Below, piece by piece: positions 22,241 through 32,702 of a DNA stretch of 64,000 bases (its first letter is position 1; every line of letters begins with the position of its first letter). The position numbers and the translations under genes were made by a program. Source of the DNA: an uncultured Acetobacteraceae bacterium (lineage in GTDB: Bacteria > Pseudomonadota > Alphaproteobacteria > Acetobacterales > Acetobacteraceae); the NCBI GenBank assembly GCA_903877125.1, contig CAIRCM010000079.1, positions 1 through 64,000 on the forward strand, written 5' to 3'. The notes under the pieces were generated by a model. It was not told the origin of the DNA and made no database searches. It saw only the letters and a program-made list of their open reading frames with translations.

Positions 22241-25200
22241 ATGAGCCGACCACCGCGTGTCATTGTGCCATTAGGCCGCCGCCGGCGCTCAGCGACGCTG
22301 GACTGGCGCGCCCTGTCCACAGCGTTGGGCATAATCTTGATTCTGCTGGCAGCGGTGGTCACATGCGCGGCCACCTACCGATCCATCCTGACCCAGCGGG
22401 CCGAGACCGAAGCAAAAGTTCAAACCTCGCTGATCAGCCAGGCGCAGACACTTTCGGAAGAGGTTAATCGCGAGCTTCTCGCTGTCGACCAGACCCTTCT
22501 TGGTCTCGCGAAGGATTGGGAAGCCGATCCCGCCTCGTTCAAACTGCGCGGACGCATGGCCGCATTACCCGCGCTCGGCGGTCTGACCCACGACATGATC
22601 CTGGTGGACGAGACCGGAATCGTCCGTCAATCGACGGTGCCCGAGGCAGTGGGGCAGAATCTCGCGGCCCGGGATTTCGTCGCCTTCGCGCGCCGCCATA
22701 CGCCCCCGGTGGGTGGCGTCTTCGTCGGTGGAGCGACGCTCGACCCGGTCATGCGGCAATGGCATCTCAATATCGCGATCTGGCTCCGCCATCCGGACGG
22801 GTCCTTCGCCGGGGCGCTCGCCGCCGACTATCGGGTTTCGGCGATTTTGGATGTCTTCCACCAGGCGGTCGTCGGCAAGGACGGGCTGGTTGCGTTGATC
22901 GGCCTGTCGGATGGACGGGTACGCGCCAACCTGAGCACGACCGAAGTCGATCAAAACACCGATTACGCGGGGTCGCCAATGCTGCTGGCGATGAAATCCG
23001 CGACCGCCGGAACCTGGTTCGGTCGCTCGGCAACCGACTCCGTGGAGCGATTCCACGCCTACCGGCGTTTGCCTGGACGCGATCTGGTCCTGATCGTCGC
23101 AATGGAACGGACCGAAGCGATGCTGCCGGCCACCGAGTGGCAATGGCAGGCCGCACGCTTCGCCGGCGCGATCCTCCTGCTCCTGCTGATCATCGGTTGG
23201 CAATTGCTGCGGAGCGCCGATCTCGCGCGCATACGCGATCAGACCTCCGCCACCGATCACGCCACACTCGCCGCCACCAACGCCCAGCTCCAGGTCGCCA
23301 AGGCCGAGGCGGACGCCAAGGCAGAGCATCTGGCGGCAACGCTGGGCGGGATGACGGATGGCATCTATATGATGGATGCTCAGTTCTGCCTCGTGGAATG
23401 GAACGAGCGCTTTCCCGACCTCGCCGGGATACCGGCAGATCTCCCGCGCGTCGGCTTGCCGATGGAGGAGATCCTGCGCGCCCAGGCCAATTCCGGCCTG
23501 TTCGGCGACGTCGATGTCGAAGCGGAAGTCGAACGACGTATGGCAACCCTGCGTACGCTCCGCTTCGGCACGACGGAACGTACGCGGCCTGATGGCCGAA
23601 CGATCGAACTGCGGCGCCGCGCCCTGCCCGATGGCGGCTTCGTCACCCTGTATTCCGACATCACCGAACACAAACGCGTCGAAGCCGACCTCCGCGACGC
23701 TCGGTCGAACGCGGAAACCGCCAACGCCGCGAAGACCCGTTTCGTTGCGATTGTAAGCCATGAAATCCGCACACCGCTGAATGCGTTGCTCAATACGCTG
23801 CGGCTGCTGGAGGACAGCATCCTGACACCGGCGCAGCGCGGCCTCGTCGCGATGGCCAGTCAGTCGGGCGACGCCCTGTCCAGCCTGGTAAACGACATTC
23901 TGGAAATGTCGCGCATGGAGGCCGGCCAACTTACGCTGCGTCCAAGCGAGTTCGAATTGCGGCCAATGTTGCGCGGGGCGTTGGAGATTTTCCGTAGCCA
24001 GGCCGAGGTTCAGGGCATCATGCTTCTCCTCGATATCGCCGCGGATGTTCCCCCGAACGTCCTGCTGGATGGCGGCCGGCTGCGGCAGGTGCTGCTCAAT
24101 CTCTTGTCCAACGCCGTGAAGTTTGCCCGCGCGGGGGACGTTGTCCTCTCGGTCGCACGCGACTACTCGACCCGAACCACCGCCGGCGGCCTGCGGATCG
24201 CGGTGTCGGATCAAGGCCCGACAATCCCCCCGGTCGACCGGGAAAAATTGTTTCAACCATTCAGCCAGTTGGACCGGCCAGACGGCGATACCACCGTCGG
24301 CTCGGGCCTCGGGCTTTCGATCTGCCTGCATCTGATCACGATGATGGGCGGGGCGATCGGCTGCGAAGCCTGGTCGGACGATCAGGCTGGTGGCAACATG
24401 TTCTGGATCACGCTGCCGGACACGGTGATCGTTCTGCCCCAGCCCGCGCCGGCGCAGGCCGGCCCGGTCCCCGCGCGGCCGGATACCGCGGTGAACCTGC
24501 CGCGCCGCCTGACGCCGCGCACCCGCATTCTGCTGGTCGAGGACGTGCGGGCAAACCAGGTGATCGCCGCGACCTTGCTGCGCCGGGTCGGACATTCGGT
24601 CGACATCGTCGCGAACGGCACGGACGCGATCCGGGCGGTGCAGCGCGTCCCCTACGATGTCGTGCTCATGGATATCTTCATGCCGGGCATGAGCGGACAG
24701 GAGGCCACGCGACATATCCGCGAACTGCCCGATCTCGCGGGCCGCGTGCCGATCCTCGCGCTCACCGCGAATACCGCGCCGGAAGATGAAGTGCTCTACG
24801 TCGCCGCCGGTATGAACGGCGCCCTGGGCAAGCCGGTGTCGTTGCCGGAATTGCAGGCGGCGCTCATCCGCTACGTCTGGCCCGGCCATCCCGCGGGCGG
24901 AGTGACGAGCATCGTAATCGCCGCGCCGGATCCGGATTCGGTGGAATCCCTTCTGTCCCTGGAACGGGTCGCCGAACTGCGTACGAACCTGCCCGCCGAT
25001 GTGCTGATGAACCTCGTCAGCGCCTGCCTCACCGAGCTGGATGAGAAGATGCCGCCGTTCCGGCGCGCGCTGGCCGCTGGAAGCGCGTCCGAAATCGAAC
25101 CCCAGGCACACGCCATCGCCGGTATCGCCGCCAGCTACGGTCTGGCAGCCGTGGAAGCCAAGGCTCGCGCCATCATGGCCGCCGCAAAGACCGGTAACAC

Positions 25201-25294
25201 AGGCAATCTCGAAACCGCCTTTCCGGACATCGAGGCCGCATTGACCCGCAGCGGCGACGCCTTGCGCGAAATCGTCCAAAAATCGCCGGCATAG
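22241..25294 (+). CDS. Hybrid sensor histidine kinase (dCACHE-like sensor, PAS, HisKA, HATPase, REC, HPt)
   Basis: VSHEIRTPLNALLNTLRLLEDS, GSGLGLSICLHLITMMGG, RILLVEDVRANQ..VLMDIFMPGMSG, HPt-like AHAIAGIAASYG. Confidence 0.93.
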   Translation: MSRPPRVIVPLGRRRRSATLDWRALSTALGIILILLAAVVTCAATYRSILTQRAETEAKVQTSLISQAQTLSEEVNRELLAVDQTLLGLAKDWEADPASFKLRGRMAALPALGGLTHDMILVDETGIVRQSTVPEAVGQNLAARDFVAFARRHTPPVGGVFVGGATLDPVMRQWHLNIAIWLRHPDGSFAGALAADYRVSAILDVFHQAVVGKDGLVALIGLSDGRVRANLSTTEVDQNTDYAGSPMLLAMKSATAGTWFGRSATDSVERFHAYRRLPGRDLVLIVAMERTEAMLPATEWQWQAARFAGAILLLLLIIGWQLLRSADLARIRDQTSATDHATLAATNAQLQVAKAEADAKAEHLAATLGGMTDGIYMMDAQFCLVEWNERFPDLAGIPADLPRVGLPMEEILRAQANSGLFGDVDVEAEVERRMATLRTLRFGTTERTRPDGRTIELRRRALPDGGFVTLYSDITEHKRVEADLRDARSNAETANAAKTRFVAIVSHEIRTPLNALLNTLRLLEDSILTPAQRGLVAMASQSGDALSSLVNDILEMSRMEAGQLTLRPSEFELRPMLRGALEIFRSQAEVQGIMLLLDIAADVPPNVLLDGGRLRQVLLNLLSNAVKFARAGDVVLSVARDYSTRTTAGGLRIAVSDQGPTIPPVDREKLFQPFSQLDRPDGDTTVGSGLGLSICLHLITMMGGAIGCEAWSDDQAGGNMFWITLPDTVIVLPQPAPAQAGPVPARPDTAVNLPRRLTPRTRILLVEDVRANQVIAATLLRRVGHSVDIVANGTDAIRAVQRVPYDVVLMDIFMPGMSGQEATRHIRELPDLAGRVPILALTANTAPEDEVLYVAAGMNGALGKPVSLPELQAALIRYVWPGHPAGGVTSIVIAAPDPDSVESLLSLERVAELRTNLPADVLMNLVSACLTELDEKMPPFRRALAAGSASEIEPQAHAIAGIAASYGLAAVEAKARAIMAAAKTGNTGNLETAFPDIEAALTRSGDALREIVQKSPA

Positions 25295-25303
25295 GCGATA
25301 CCG

Positions 25304-25319
25304 TTAACCTTTCCTTAAC
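25304..25319 (+). promoter_or_regulatory. CtrA-like box TTAACCTTTCCTTAAC (perfect)
   Basis: Exact TTAA-N7-TTAAC 24 nt upstream of a small ORF. Confidence 0.5.
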
Positions 25320-25343
25320 GAATTTGCGTTACCGTGCCGGATC

Positions 25344-25574
25344 ATGATCTCGCTGTCCTCATTGTCGGCATTTTCGGTTTCGCACCCCGCCGGGCCAACA
25401 GCCCGTCCCGGCGGGGCCATCAGCCCGCGGCAGTATGCTCGCGAGGCGACGAATCCCGCCGGACCCGGCACCCCCGCACCGAAACCCATGCCGCAGCAGG
25501 CCGCGCCGCCGGGCGGCGTGCCGCCGACCCCGCGGCTGTTGCCACGTGGGTCTCTGGTTGATCTTTCGGCCTAG
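25344..25574 (+). CDS. Small Pro-rich hypothetical protein
   Basis: 76 aa ORF between a CtrA-like box and repeat copy A; stop TAG is the first TAG of the repeat. Coding status uncertain. Confidence 0.35.
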   Translation: MISLSSLSAFSVSHPAGPTARPGGAISPRQYAREATNPAGPGTPAPKPMPQQAAPPGGVPPTPRLLPRGSLVDLSA

Positions 25575-25675
25575 AGCGGGATCGCCAGAGTTGGAATCAC
25601 ACGGCGGCGTGATTCACGCGATTAAACAAAAACTTATAGAGCACGATAGGGTCAACTTGACCCGATCGTGCTCTA
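25573..25675 (+). repeat. MITE-like palindromic repeat, copy A
   Basis: AGAGCGGGATCGCCAG..GAATCACACGGCGGCGTGATTC..AGAGCACGATAGGGTCAACTTGACCCGATCGTGCTCT; flanked by TA. Confidence 0.9.
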
Positions 25676-25729
25676 ACGCCACCACCGGATGTCTTGATCC
25701 CGCGTGCCCAAAAGCTCAGGGTAGACACC

Positions 25730-26281
25730 ATGTCAGGATTTGTTCGCCGCATCCCCGAAGGTGACAACCGCGAGCGCGCCGTCTGCGCCGATTGCGGCCA
25801 CGTTGCCTATGAAAATCCCAAGATCGTGGTTGGCACAGTGGTCGTCTCCGACGGCAAGGTGCTGCTGTGCCGCCGCGCGATCGAACCGCGCCGGGGCTAC
25901 TGGACGCTGCCGGCCGGCTACATGGAACTCGGCGAGACGCTCGAAGAAGGCGCCGCCCGGGAAGCCATGGAGGAAGCCGAAGCGACGATCGCCATCGACG
26001 GCATTCTCGGCGTGTTCACCATCGCCCGCATCGGCCAGGTGCAGGTGATCTTCCGGGGCCGGTTCGCCGATGCTCCGCATTTCGCGGCGGGACCCGAAAG
26101 TGAGGAAGTCGCGCTGTTCGAGTGGGATCGTATCCCCTGGGATGAGATCGCATTTCCCTCGGTGCACTGGGCGTTGGACGCTTGGCATCGCGATCCCGAC
26201 GGCCTGCTGGGCGCCCCTGCCGGCAACCCGACCCACGATCCGCGCGGGGTGCACCGCATCGGAGGTTCGCGGAACGCCTGA
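25730..26281 (+). CDS. NUDIX hydrolase with N-terminal zinc ribbon
   Basis: NUDIX box GYMELGETLEEGAAREAMEEAEA; CADCGHVAYENPKIVVG. Confidence 0.93.
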   Translation: MSGFVRRIPEGDNRERAVCADCGHVAYENPKIVVGTVVVSDGKVLLCRRAIEPRRGYWTLPAGYMELGETLEEGAAREAMEEAEATIAIDGILGVFTIARIGQVQVIFRGRFADAPHFAAGPESEEVALFEWDRIPWDEIAFPSVHWALDAWHRDPDGLLGAPAGNPTHDPRGVHRIGGSRNA

Positions 26282-26308
26282 AAATATTTTGTCCCAAGTG
26301 CGACCGTG

Positions 26309-26324
26309 TTAACCCTTTATTTAC
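26309..26324 (+). promoter_or_regulatory. CtrA-like box TTAACCCTTTATTTAC (one mismatch)
   Basis: TTAA-N7-TTTAC upstream of the ORF at 26383. Confidence 0.4.
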
Positions 26325-26382
26325 TATTCGTCCGCAAACTCTCCTGGACCGGTGACATCCGTCGCCGAAATGGAGAGTGGCG

Positions 26383-26685
26383 ATGGGAAAAATACCGGTT
26401 TCTCAACGGCGACGCCGATCCGCTGGCAGTTCGGTATCGGTCTCGAACGGGGGCGTCAGCATTGCCTCCGGCGCACATATCCCTCGCATCGACCTCGAAA
26501 CGCTGTTTCGGGACAGGGCGGTCGCTGAAGGCCCAGCCACCTCGGTGACCGGTGGCGGGGTACAGACGCCCGGCACCGCTGTTCAGCCCGCACCTATCGG
26601 CGCCCCCGAAACGATTGCGCTGGCGGACGGCACGCGGATCACCTTCGCTTCGGCCGACTGGATGCGGGTGTTGGAAACCGCTTAG
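26383..26685 (+). CDS. Hypothetical small protein
   Basis: MGKIPVSQRRRR...; SD-like GGAGAG just upstream of ATG; stop TAG coincides with start of repeat copy B. Confidence 0.6.
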   Translation: MGKIPVSQRRRRSAGSSVSVSNGGVSIASGAHIPRIDLETLFRDRAVAEGPATSVTGGGVQTPGTAVQPAPIGAPETIALADGTRITFASADWMRVLETA

Positions 26686-26785
26686 CGCGTGATCGCCAGA
26701 GGTGGAACCACACGGCGGCGTGAATCACGCGATCAAACAAAGACTTATAGAGCGTGATCGGGTCAAACTGACCCAATCGCGCTCT
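26683..26785 (+). repeat. MITE-like palindromic repeat, copy B
   Basis: TAGCGCGTGATCGCCAGAGG..AGAGCGTGATCGGGTCAAACTGACCCAATCGCGCTCT; collinear with copy A. Confidence 0.9.
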
Positions 26786-26795
26786 GGTCCGCGGC

Positions 26796-27215
26796 CTACC
26801 AGGAACCGGTATTAGGCATGCTGGTCCACGGTTCAGCCGGCGGCAGCGCCGCGCCGTCCTGCAACAGTTCCAGGGAGATCCCGTCGGCTGTGCGAATAAA
26901 CGCCATCCGGCCGTCGCGCGGCGGGCGGTTGATCGTCACGCCGTGCGCGATGAAGGCATTGCAGGTGTCGTAAATATTGTCGACGGCATAAGCGAGATGG
27001 CCAAAATTTCGGCCGCCGGTGTAGCCCTTCTCATCCCAATTGTAGGTCAGTTCCACCGGGGCCTGTTCGTCGCCGGGGGCGGCGAGGAAAACGTTCGTGT
27101 AGCGGCCCTTTTCGTCCTCCCGACGGCGAATCTCCTTCAGGCCAAGCACGGCGAAAAACGCGATCGTGTCCTCCAGCGAGCTGACGCGGATCATGGTGTG
27201 GAGATATTTGGTCAT
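26796..27215 (-). CDS. VOC/glyoxalase I family protein (lactoylglutathione lyase-like)
   Basis: [59 protein letters not shown]. Confidence 0.93.
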   Translation of the reverse strand: MTKYLHTMIRVSSLEDTIAFFAVLGLKEIRRREDEKGRYTNVFLAAPGDEQAPVELTYNWDEKGYTGGRNFGHLAYAVDNIYDTCNAFIAHGVTINRPPRDGRMAFIRTADGISLELLQDGAALPPAEPWTSMPNTGSW

Positions 27216-27407
27216 GACATTTCCTGGGATCGGGGTGTGACGACAGTCATCGTCAGCATATCGCGAACCCCGCCGATTGGAAAACCGCATCGGCACCCAA
27301 GTCCGAAGATAAACCGCGTTGGTGCATAGCCAACGATTGCCGGGGTTGCTACGCTGGTTGCCGGCCCGGAAAAACCGGTGACCGGTGGGCGACCCGAGAT
27401 TGAGTCG

Positions 27408-29789
27408 ATGAAGCTGTCCTCCCGCCTGCTGCTGCTGATCCTCGGCTGCCTCGTGCCGATTCTCATGGCGCAGTTCTACACCCTGGTCCGCCAGCACGCC
27501 GAACGGCAGGCTCGGCTGCATGATGCCGTCCTGTCTCAAGCCCAACTGGCGATGAACGACATGGCCGGCGTCGTCGACAGCGTACGACGCCTGTCCTGGA
27601 TCGCTGCCCGCCTGTCGTCGATCGTACCGCCCACGCCTGACGCCGATTGCGGCGACCAGTTGAGCAGCCTCCACCGCGATTTGCCCTCGCTGGTGTTCAT
27701 CGCGGTTGTCGATCGCGAAGGTAAACTGATCTGCGGCTCCCGAGCCGCGTTGGACGCCGCTTGGCAGCAACGCCCCGTCTGAGTGCCGGACCTCGGACAC
27801 ATGGAAGCCGGGACCATCGGTTCCGTCGCGACCGTCACCGGCCTGGAACACCCGTTCCTGCCGATCGCGACCCCCTCGCCCTCCCCCGAAGACGGCCATG
27901 TGGTGATCGCCGGCCTGGATCTGACCTGGTTGAGCGAGCATATCGCCGAAATGCGCCCGCAGCGGTTGGCGACGATGAACCGCGCGACGCTTTACATCAC
28001 CGATCGCAACGGAATGATCGTCGGGCTGGAGGCCGGGGGGGACTCCACCCCCGGCGCGCAGATCGGGGCACCCCTGCCGGTGGCGCTGCGCCCCTTCATC
28101 CATCCGGCGTCGGTGGAGCAAACCACGGTTCATGACTCCTCCGATCAGGGCTGGTTCACCTCCGTCGTGCCAGCGCCGATCGTGGCGTCCGGTCTGACCG
28201 CCTTCGCCGCGCTGGCGGTGCCGTCCCCGATCGCCAGTTTTGCCCGCTTCGCCGTCTGGGATTTGACGATCACCGGCTACTTCGCGCTGATGGCCCTGCT
28301 CTTGGCATGGCGGTCGGGTCAGCGCTTCATCTACCAGCCCACCGAGATGCTGCTTTCAACCGCGCAACGATGGCGCGACGGCGATCTGAACGTGCGTGCC
28401 CCGTTGACCGGCCGGGGATCGGAGTTCGATGCCTTGGCACAGTCGTTCAATGCCATGGCCTCCAGCCTGCAGGCACGCGACCTGGAGCGCCGGTTGCAGG
28501 CCGAATTGCTGGAATCGCTGGTGGCCGAACGCACCCGAGCACTGTCGGAAATCAACAACCGCCTCCAGGTCGAGGTCGCCGAACGCGAAAAGACCGAAGC
28601 CGCGCTGCATCAGGCACAGAAGCTTCAAGCCGTCGGTCAGCTCGCCGGCGGGATCGCACACGATTTCAACAACATGCTGGCAACCGTGCTCGGCAATCTC
28701 GAACTGATGCAGCACCGCGTGGTGCAGGTCGCACCCACCTTGCCGGAGGCCGATGCGGCAAGGCTGGCGGCGTTGATCGAGCGTGCGACCGGCGCTGTGC
28801 AACGCGGTGCCCAGTTGACCTCTCGCTTGCTGGCCTTCTCCCGCCGCCAGCGGCTGAGCACCCGCGCCACCGATCTGAACCGGCTTGTCACGGAACTCGT
28901 GTCGCTGGCGACCAGCACGTTGGGGCGGCGGGTGCGGGTAACAACCGATCTCGCGCCCGAACTGTGGCCAGCGATGGTCGATCCCTCGCAGGTGGAGGCG
29001 GCACTGCTGAACCTCTGCCTCAATGCCCGCGACGCCATGCCGGATGGCGGGCAACTGACCATCACCACGACCAATATCGCGTTCGAGGGCCAACAGGCCG
29101 ACGACCCGCCGCCAGGTGCCTATGTGCGGGTCAGTATCGCCGATACAGGCACCGGCATGACCGCGGAAGTGCGGCGACAGGCCTTCGATCCGTTCTTCAC
29201 CACCAAGGGACCTGGCGGATCGGGTCTGGGCCTAAGCCAGGTCTATGGCATGGCGCGCCAATCCGGCGGCACCGTGCTGCTGGACAGCACCGAAGGCCAG
29301 GGGACCGAGGTCTCGCTCGTGCTCCCGCGCGCAATGACCGAGGTCGAAACCGAACAGCCGCGTACGGCCGGCAACGATCCGCCGCCGGATTTGAAGAAGC
29401 TGCTCGTGATGGTCGTGGACGACGATGCCGCCGTGCGGCAGGTCACGGTCGAAATGCTGCGCGACCTCGGCTGCGGGGTGGTGCAGGCGCCCGGCGGGGC
29501 CGAGGCTTTGGCGTTGATCGACACATTGCCTCGCGCGCCTGACATCATCCTGATGGACTACGCGATGCCGGGCATGAACGGACTGCGCGTCGCGACCGCC
29601 TTGCGACAACGAGGCATCAACGCCGCCATCGCTCTCGTCACCGGCTATGCCGAGGTCGAAGAAGGCGACAGCGAGGTCAACCCGCTCGATGGTCTGTTGC
29701 GCAAACCCTTCAGCATCCAGGAACTGCGAACCCTCCTGACCACGCTGCGCAAGCGGTCGGAAGCCGGTACATCCACCGTCCTGACCTGA
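27408..29789 (+). pseudogene. Hybrid sensor histidine kinase interrupted by one in-frame TGA (27780-27782)
   Basis: ORFs 27378-27782 and 27783-29789 share a frame, separated by one TGA. Part 1: TM plus half a periplasmic sensor; part 2: remaining sensor, TM, HAMP, HisKA (GGIAHDFNNMLATVLGNLEL), HATPase, REC. Pseudogene, readthrough and sequencing error cannot be distinguished here. Confidence 0.7.
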
Positions 29790-29859
29790 CCTGGATCAAT
29801 GCATACGGCCCATTTCCATTCCATGTGGGCCGTATGGATCGATTGAAGGACACGATGTC

Positions 29860-30717
29860 ATGGCACTGAAAGATATCCTGGTCCACATGGACAACGGCAC
29901 CCGTTGCGAGGTCCGCCTGCGATTGGCAGCCGCGATCGCTCGGCAACATGGTGCTCACCTTGTCGGCCTCTACGCCGCCGACATCCCCAGCCCCGAATAT
30001 TTCTACGGCGCGACAATGCCGTTCGCCGGCGGCGGCGCGGAAGACGTCGTCCACCGCATGCGTTCGGATTCCGCGGCGGCCTCCGTCAATACAGAGACAG
30101 CCTTTCGCGACCTGCTGCGGCAGGAAGGCCTGCAAGGCGAATGGCGTTATGTCGAGGGACAGGTGCCTGCCACCGTCTCGCTCCATGCGCGTTACGCCGA
30201 TCTGGCCGTGGTCGCACAGCCCAACCCATATGATTCCCACGATGAAACGAATCGCGACGCGATCGTCGTCACCCCGTTGATGGGGAGCGGCCGTCCGGTC
30301 CTGATCGTACCCTACGCGGGTTCATTCTCCAGCGTGGGCGAGCACGTGCTGGTTGCCTGGAATGCCAGCCGGGAGGCCGCGCGAGCCGTCAACGATGCGC
30401 TGCCACTGCTGCGGCGTGCGAAGAAGGTCACGGTTCTCGCGGTCAATCCGCGCCAGGGTGTCGACGGCCACGGGGAGGTGCCCGCCGCCGATATCGCTTT
30501 GCATCTGGCACGCCACGGGGTCACCGCCGAAGCCGCGCACACCGTGGCGAAGGGGATCGCCGATGGCGAGGCGCTGCTGTCCTACGCCGCCGACATCGGC
30601 GCCGACATGATCGTGGCCGGCGGGTATGGCCACTCCCGAGCACGGGAAATGGTGTTTGGCGGGGTCACGCGGACACTGATCCAGGAAATGACGGTACCGG
30701 TTTTCCTGTCTCACTGA
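29860..30717 (+). CDS. Universal stress protein (UspA family)
   Basis: ALKDILVHMDNGTRCEVRLRLAAAIA, ADMIVAGGYGHSRAREMVFGGVTRTLIQEMTVPVFLSH. Confidence 0.93.
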   Translation: MALKDILVHMDNGTRCEVRLRLAAAIARQHGAHLVGLYAADIPSPEYFYGATMPFAGGGAEDVVHRMRSDSAAASVNTETAFRDLLRQEGLQGEWRYVEGQVPATVSLHARYADLAVVAQPNPYDSHDETNRDAIVVTPLMGSGRPVLIVPYAGSFSSVGEHVLVAWNASREAARAVNDALPLLRRAKKVTVLAVNPRQGVDGHGEVPAADIALHLARHGVTAEAAHTVAKGIADGEALLSYAADIGADMIVAGGYGHSRAREMVFGGVTRTLIQEMTVPVFLSH

Positions 30718-30725
30718 GACCCGGA

Positions 30726-31592
30726 TTACCAGACGAAACGCGGTAACGACGCGACCGGGGACAGGTTGGCCGCTGCTGCGGCGGCTTCAGTCTTCTCCCG
30801 GTCGAAGCCGCCTGCCCCGTCCGACAATGCGGCGCCATGGATGCCGTCCAGCACCCAGCAGGACGCGATGCCGACGCGGGTCGCCCCGGTGATGTCGGTG
30901 TGGAGGGAGTCGCCGACGGCCAGAACCCGGTCCGCGGGCAAACCCATCTGTCGCAGAACGGGCTGGTAGACCTCGGGCTCCGGCTTGCCGAGGCTGCGCA
31001 CCTCGCCGCCCAGTTCGCGATATCGCACCGCCAGCGACCCGGCACACAGAACACGCACGCCGCCGCGAATCACCACCAGATCCGGATTCGCACAGATCAT
31101 TTTCAGCCCATGCTTGGCCGATTCCTGAAGATCGGCCTCAAACTCCGCCATGTCGCTGGGGTTGCGGTGATCGTCCGGACCGGTGTTGAGCATGAAATCG
31201 GCTTCGGACGGCCGATCGACCACCTCGATCGGCAGCCCTTCGAACACCGGTCGGTCACGTTCCGGCCCCAGATGGTACATCCGCCGACCCAAATTCGCCC
31301 ACCACGCGTCCGGCGGGTCGATCAGCCCGCGGCGCACGGCTTCACCGCTGGTCATGATATCGGTGTACAGCGCATCCTCGATCCCCATGCGCCGCATCAT
31401 CGTCTGTACAGCATCGTTTGGGCGCGGCACATTGGACAGCAACAAGGTCCGTTTGCCGGCGTCGCGCAGGTGCCGCAGGGTGTTCACGGCGTGCGGGAAA
31501 GCGTTCACCCCGTCATGAATGACGCCCCAGAGGTCGAGGATGAACCCATCGTACCGCGCCGCCAATGGCGCGAAACCGGTCAGATGTTCCAT
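30726..31592 (-). CDS. HAD-superfamily hydrolase (TIGR01459-like)
   Basis: YDGFILDLWGVIHDGVNAFPHAVNTLRHL, LAVGDSLHTDITGATRVG. Confidence 0.9.
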   Translation of the reverse strand: MEHLTGFAPLAARYDGFILDLWGVIHDGVNAFPHAVNTLRHLRDAGKRTLLLSNVPRPNDAVQTMMRRMGIEDALYTDIMTSGEAVRRGLIDPPDAWWANLGRRMYHLGPERDRPVFEGLPIEVVDRPSEADFMLNTGPDDHRNPSDMAEFEADLQESAKHGLKMICANPDLVVIRGGVRVLCAGSLAVRYRELGGEVRSLGKPEPEVYQPVLRQMGLPADRVLAVGDSLHTDITGATRVGIASCWVLDGIHGAALSDGAGGFDREKTEAAAAAANLSPVASLPRFVW

Positions 31593-32657
31593 CTAATTCA
31601 ACTCCGCGCGTTTTTCGGCTTCTGTTCCCACGGCATCCTGGACCCGCTGATAGCCGCCCTTTTTCAGCGCCGCCGCCAGTTCGCGCTTCATCCGCGGAAC
31701 CATCGCCGGCCCTTCATACGCGAACCCGGTCATGACCTGAACCAACGATGCCCCGGCCTTGATTTTCGCCAATGCATCCTTGGCATCGAAAACGCCACCC
31801 ACCCCGATCAACACCAGCCGCCCCTTTGCGTACAGATAGGCTCTGGCCAGCATGCGGGTAGAAAGCGGAAACAGCGGCGCGCCCGACAGCCCCCCGTCTT
31901 TACGGATGAGCTTGGACTGAATGCCGAGGGGGCGTGACAAGGTCGTGTTGCCGACGATCAGGCCCTGGATGCCTTCCCGCACGCACACCTCGATCACCGC
32001 CCGCAGATCCTGGTCGGCGAGATCGGGCGCGACCTTCACCAGAATGGGCGGCCGATTCGGCACCCGCGCGACAGCCCGCAGAATCGCGGTCAGCCGATCC
32101 TCGCTCTGCAGATCGCGCAAGCCGGGCGTATTGGGCGACGAGACATTGATGGTCACGTAATCGACCAAAGGACCGACGGCAGCGATCAACTCGCGGTAGT
32201 CGCGTTCCGGGTTCGCGCCATCCTTGTTGATGCCGACATTGGCGCCGAGGATGGCCCGGCGGGGCCCAACCGACGCCAGATTCTGCTTGTAGGCGTCCAG
32301 GCCCCCATTGTTGAAACCCAGGCGGTTGATCACCGCCCGGTCCGGTTCCAGCCGATAGACCCGGGGCTTCGAGTTGCCCGCCTGCGGTCGGGGCGTCACA
32401 GTGCCGGTTTCGACGAAGCCGAAGCCCAGACGCATCAAAGGTGCGACCACCGCGGCGTTCTTGTCGTAGCCGGCCGCCAGACCGATCGGATTGGAAAACG
32501 TCAAGCCGAACGCGTTGACGGACAGAACGGGATCGTCCTGACCGCCGCTCCTGCCAGCCAACCCCCTACGAAGCGCCCACATGGACAGATCGTGCGCGGT
32601 CTCCGGTTCGAGGCGGCGTAGCAACGGCAGCAGAAGAGAAGCGATGCGAGGCGTCAT
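31593..32657 (-). CDS. pyrD: Quinone-dependent dihydroorotate dehydrogenase
   Basis: FSNPIGLAAGYDKNAAVV, FVETGTVTPRPQAGNSKPRVYRLEPDRAVINRLGFNN, TINVSSPNTPGLRDLQ. Confidence 0.97.
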   Translation of the reverse strand: MTPRIASLLLPLLRRLEPETAHDLSMWALRRGLAGRSGGQDDPVLSVNAFGLTFSNPIGLAAGYDKNAAVVAPLMRLGFGFVETGTVTPRPQAGNSKPRVYRLEPDRAVINRLGFNNGGLDAYKQNLASVGPRRAILGANVGINKDGANPERDYRELIAAVGPLVDYVTINVSSPNTPGLRDLQSEDRLTAILRAVARVPNRPPILVKVAPDLADQDLRAVIEVCVREGIQGLIVGNTTLSRPLGIQSKLIRKDGGLSGAPLFPLSTRMLARAYLYAKGRLVLIGVGGVFDAKDALAKIKAGASLVQVMTGFAYEGPAMVPRMKRELAAALKKGGYQRVQDAVGTEAEKRAELN

Positions 32658-32702
32658 GATCCCTCGCTTATGCCCGCCCCCGGGCTGGCGCGAAAGGCCG
32701 GA

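Noticed and set aside
27408-29789. Selenocysteine or pyrrolysine at the in-frame UGA
   Set aside because: UGA lies in a poorly conserved sensor region with no evident SECIS-like stem directly downstream, and histidine kinases are not known selenoproteins; pyrrolysine uses UAG.
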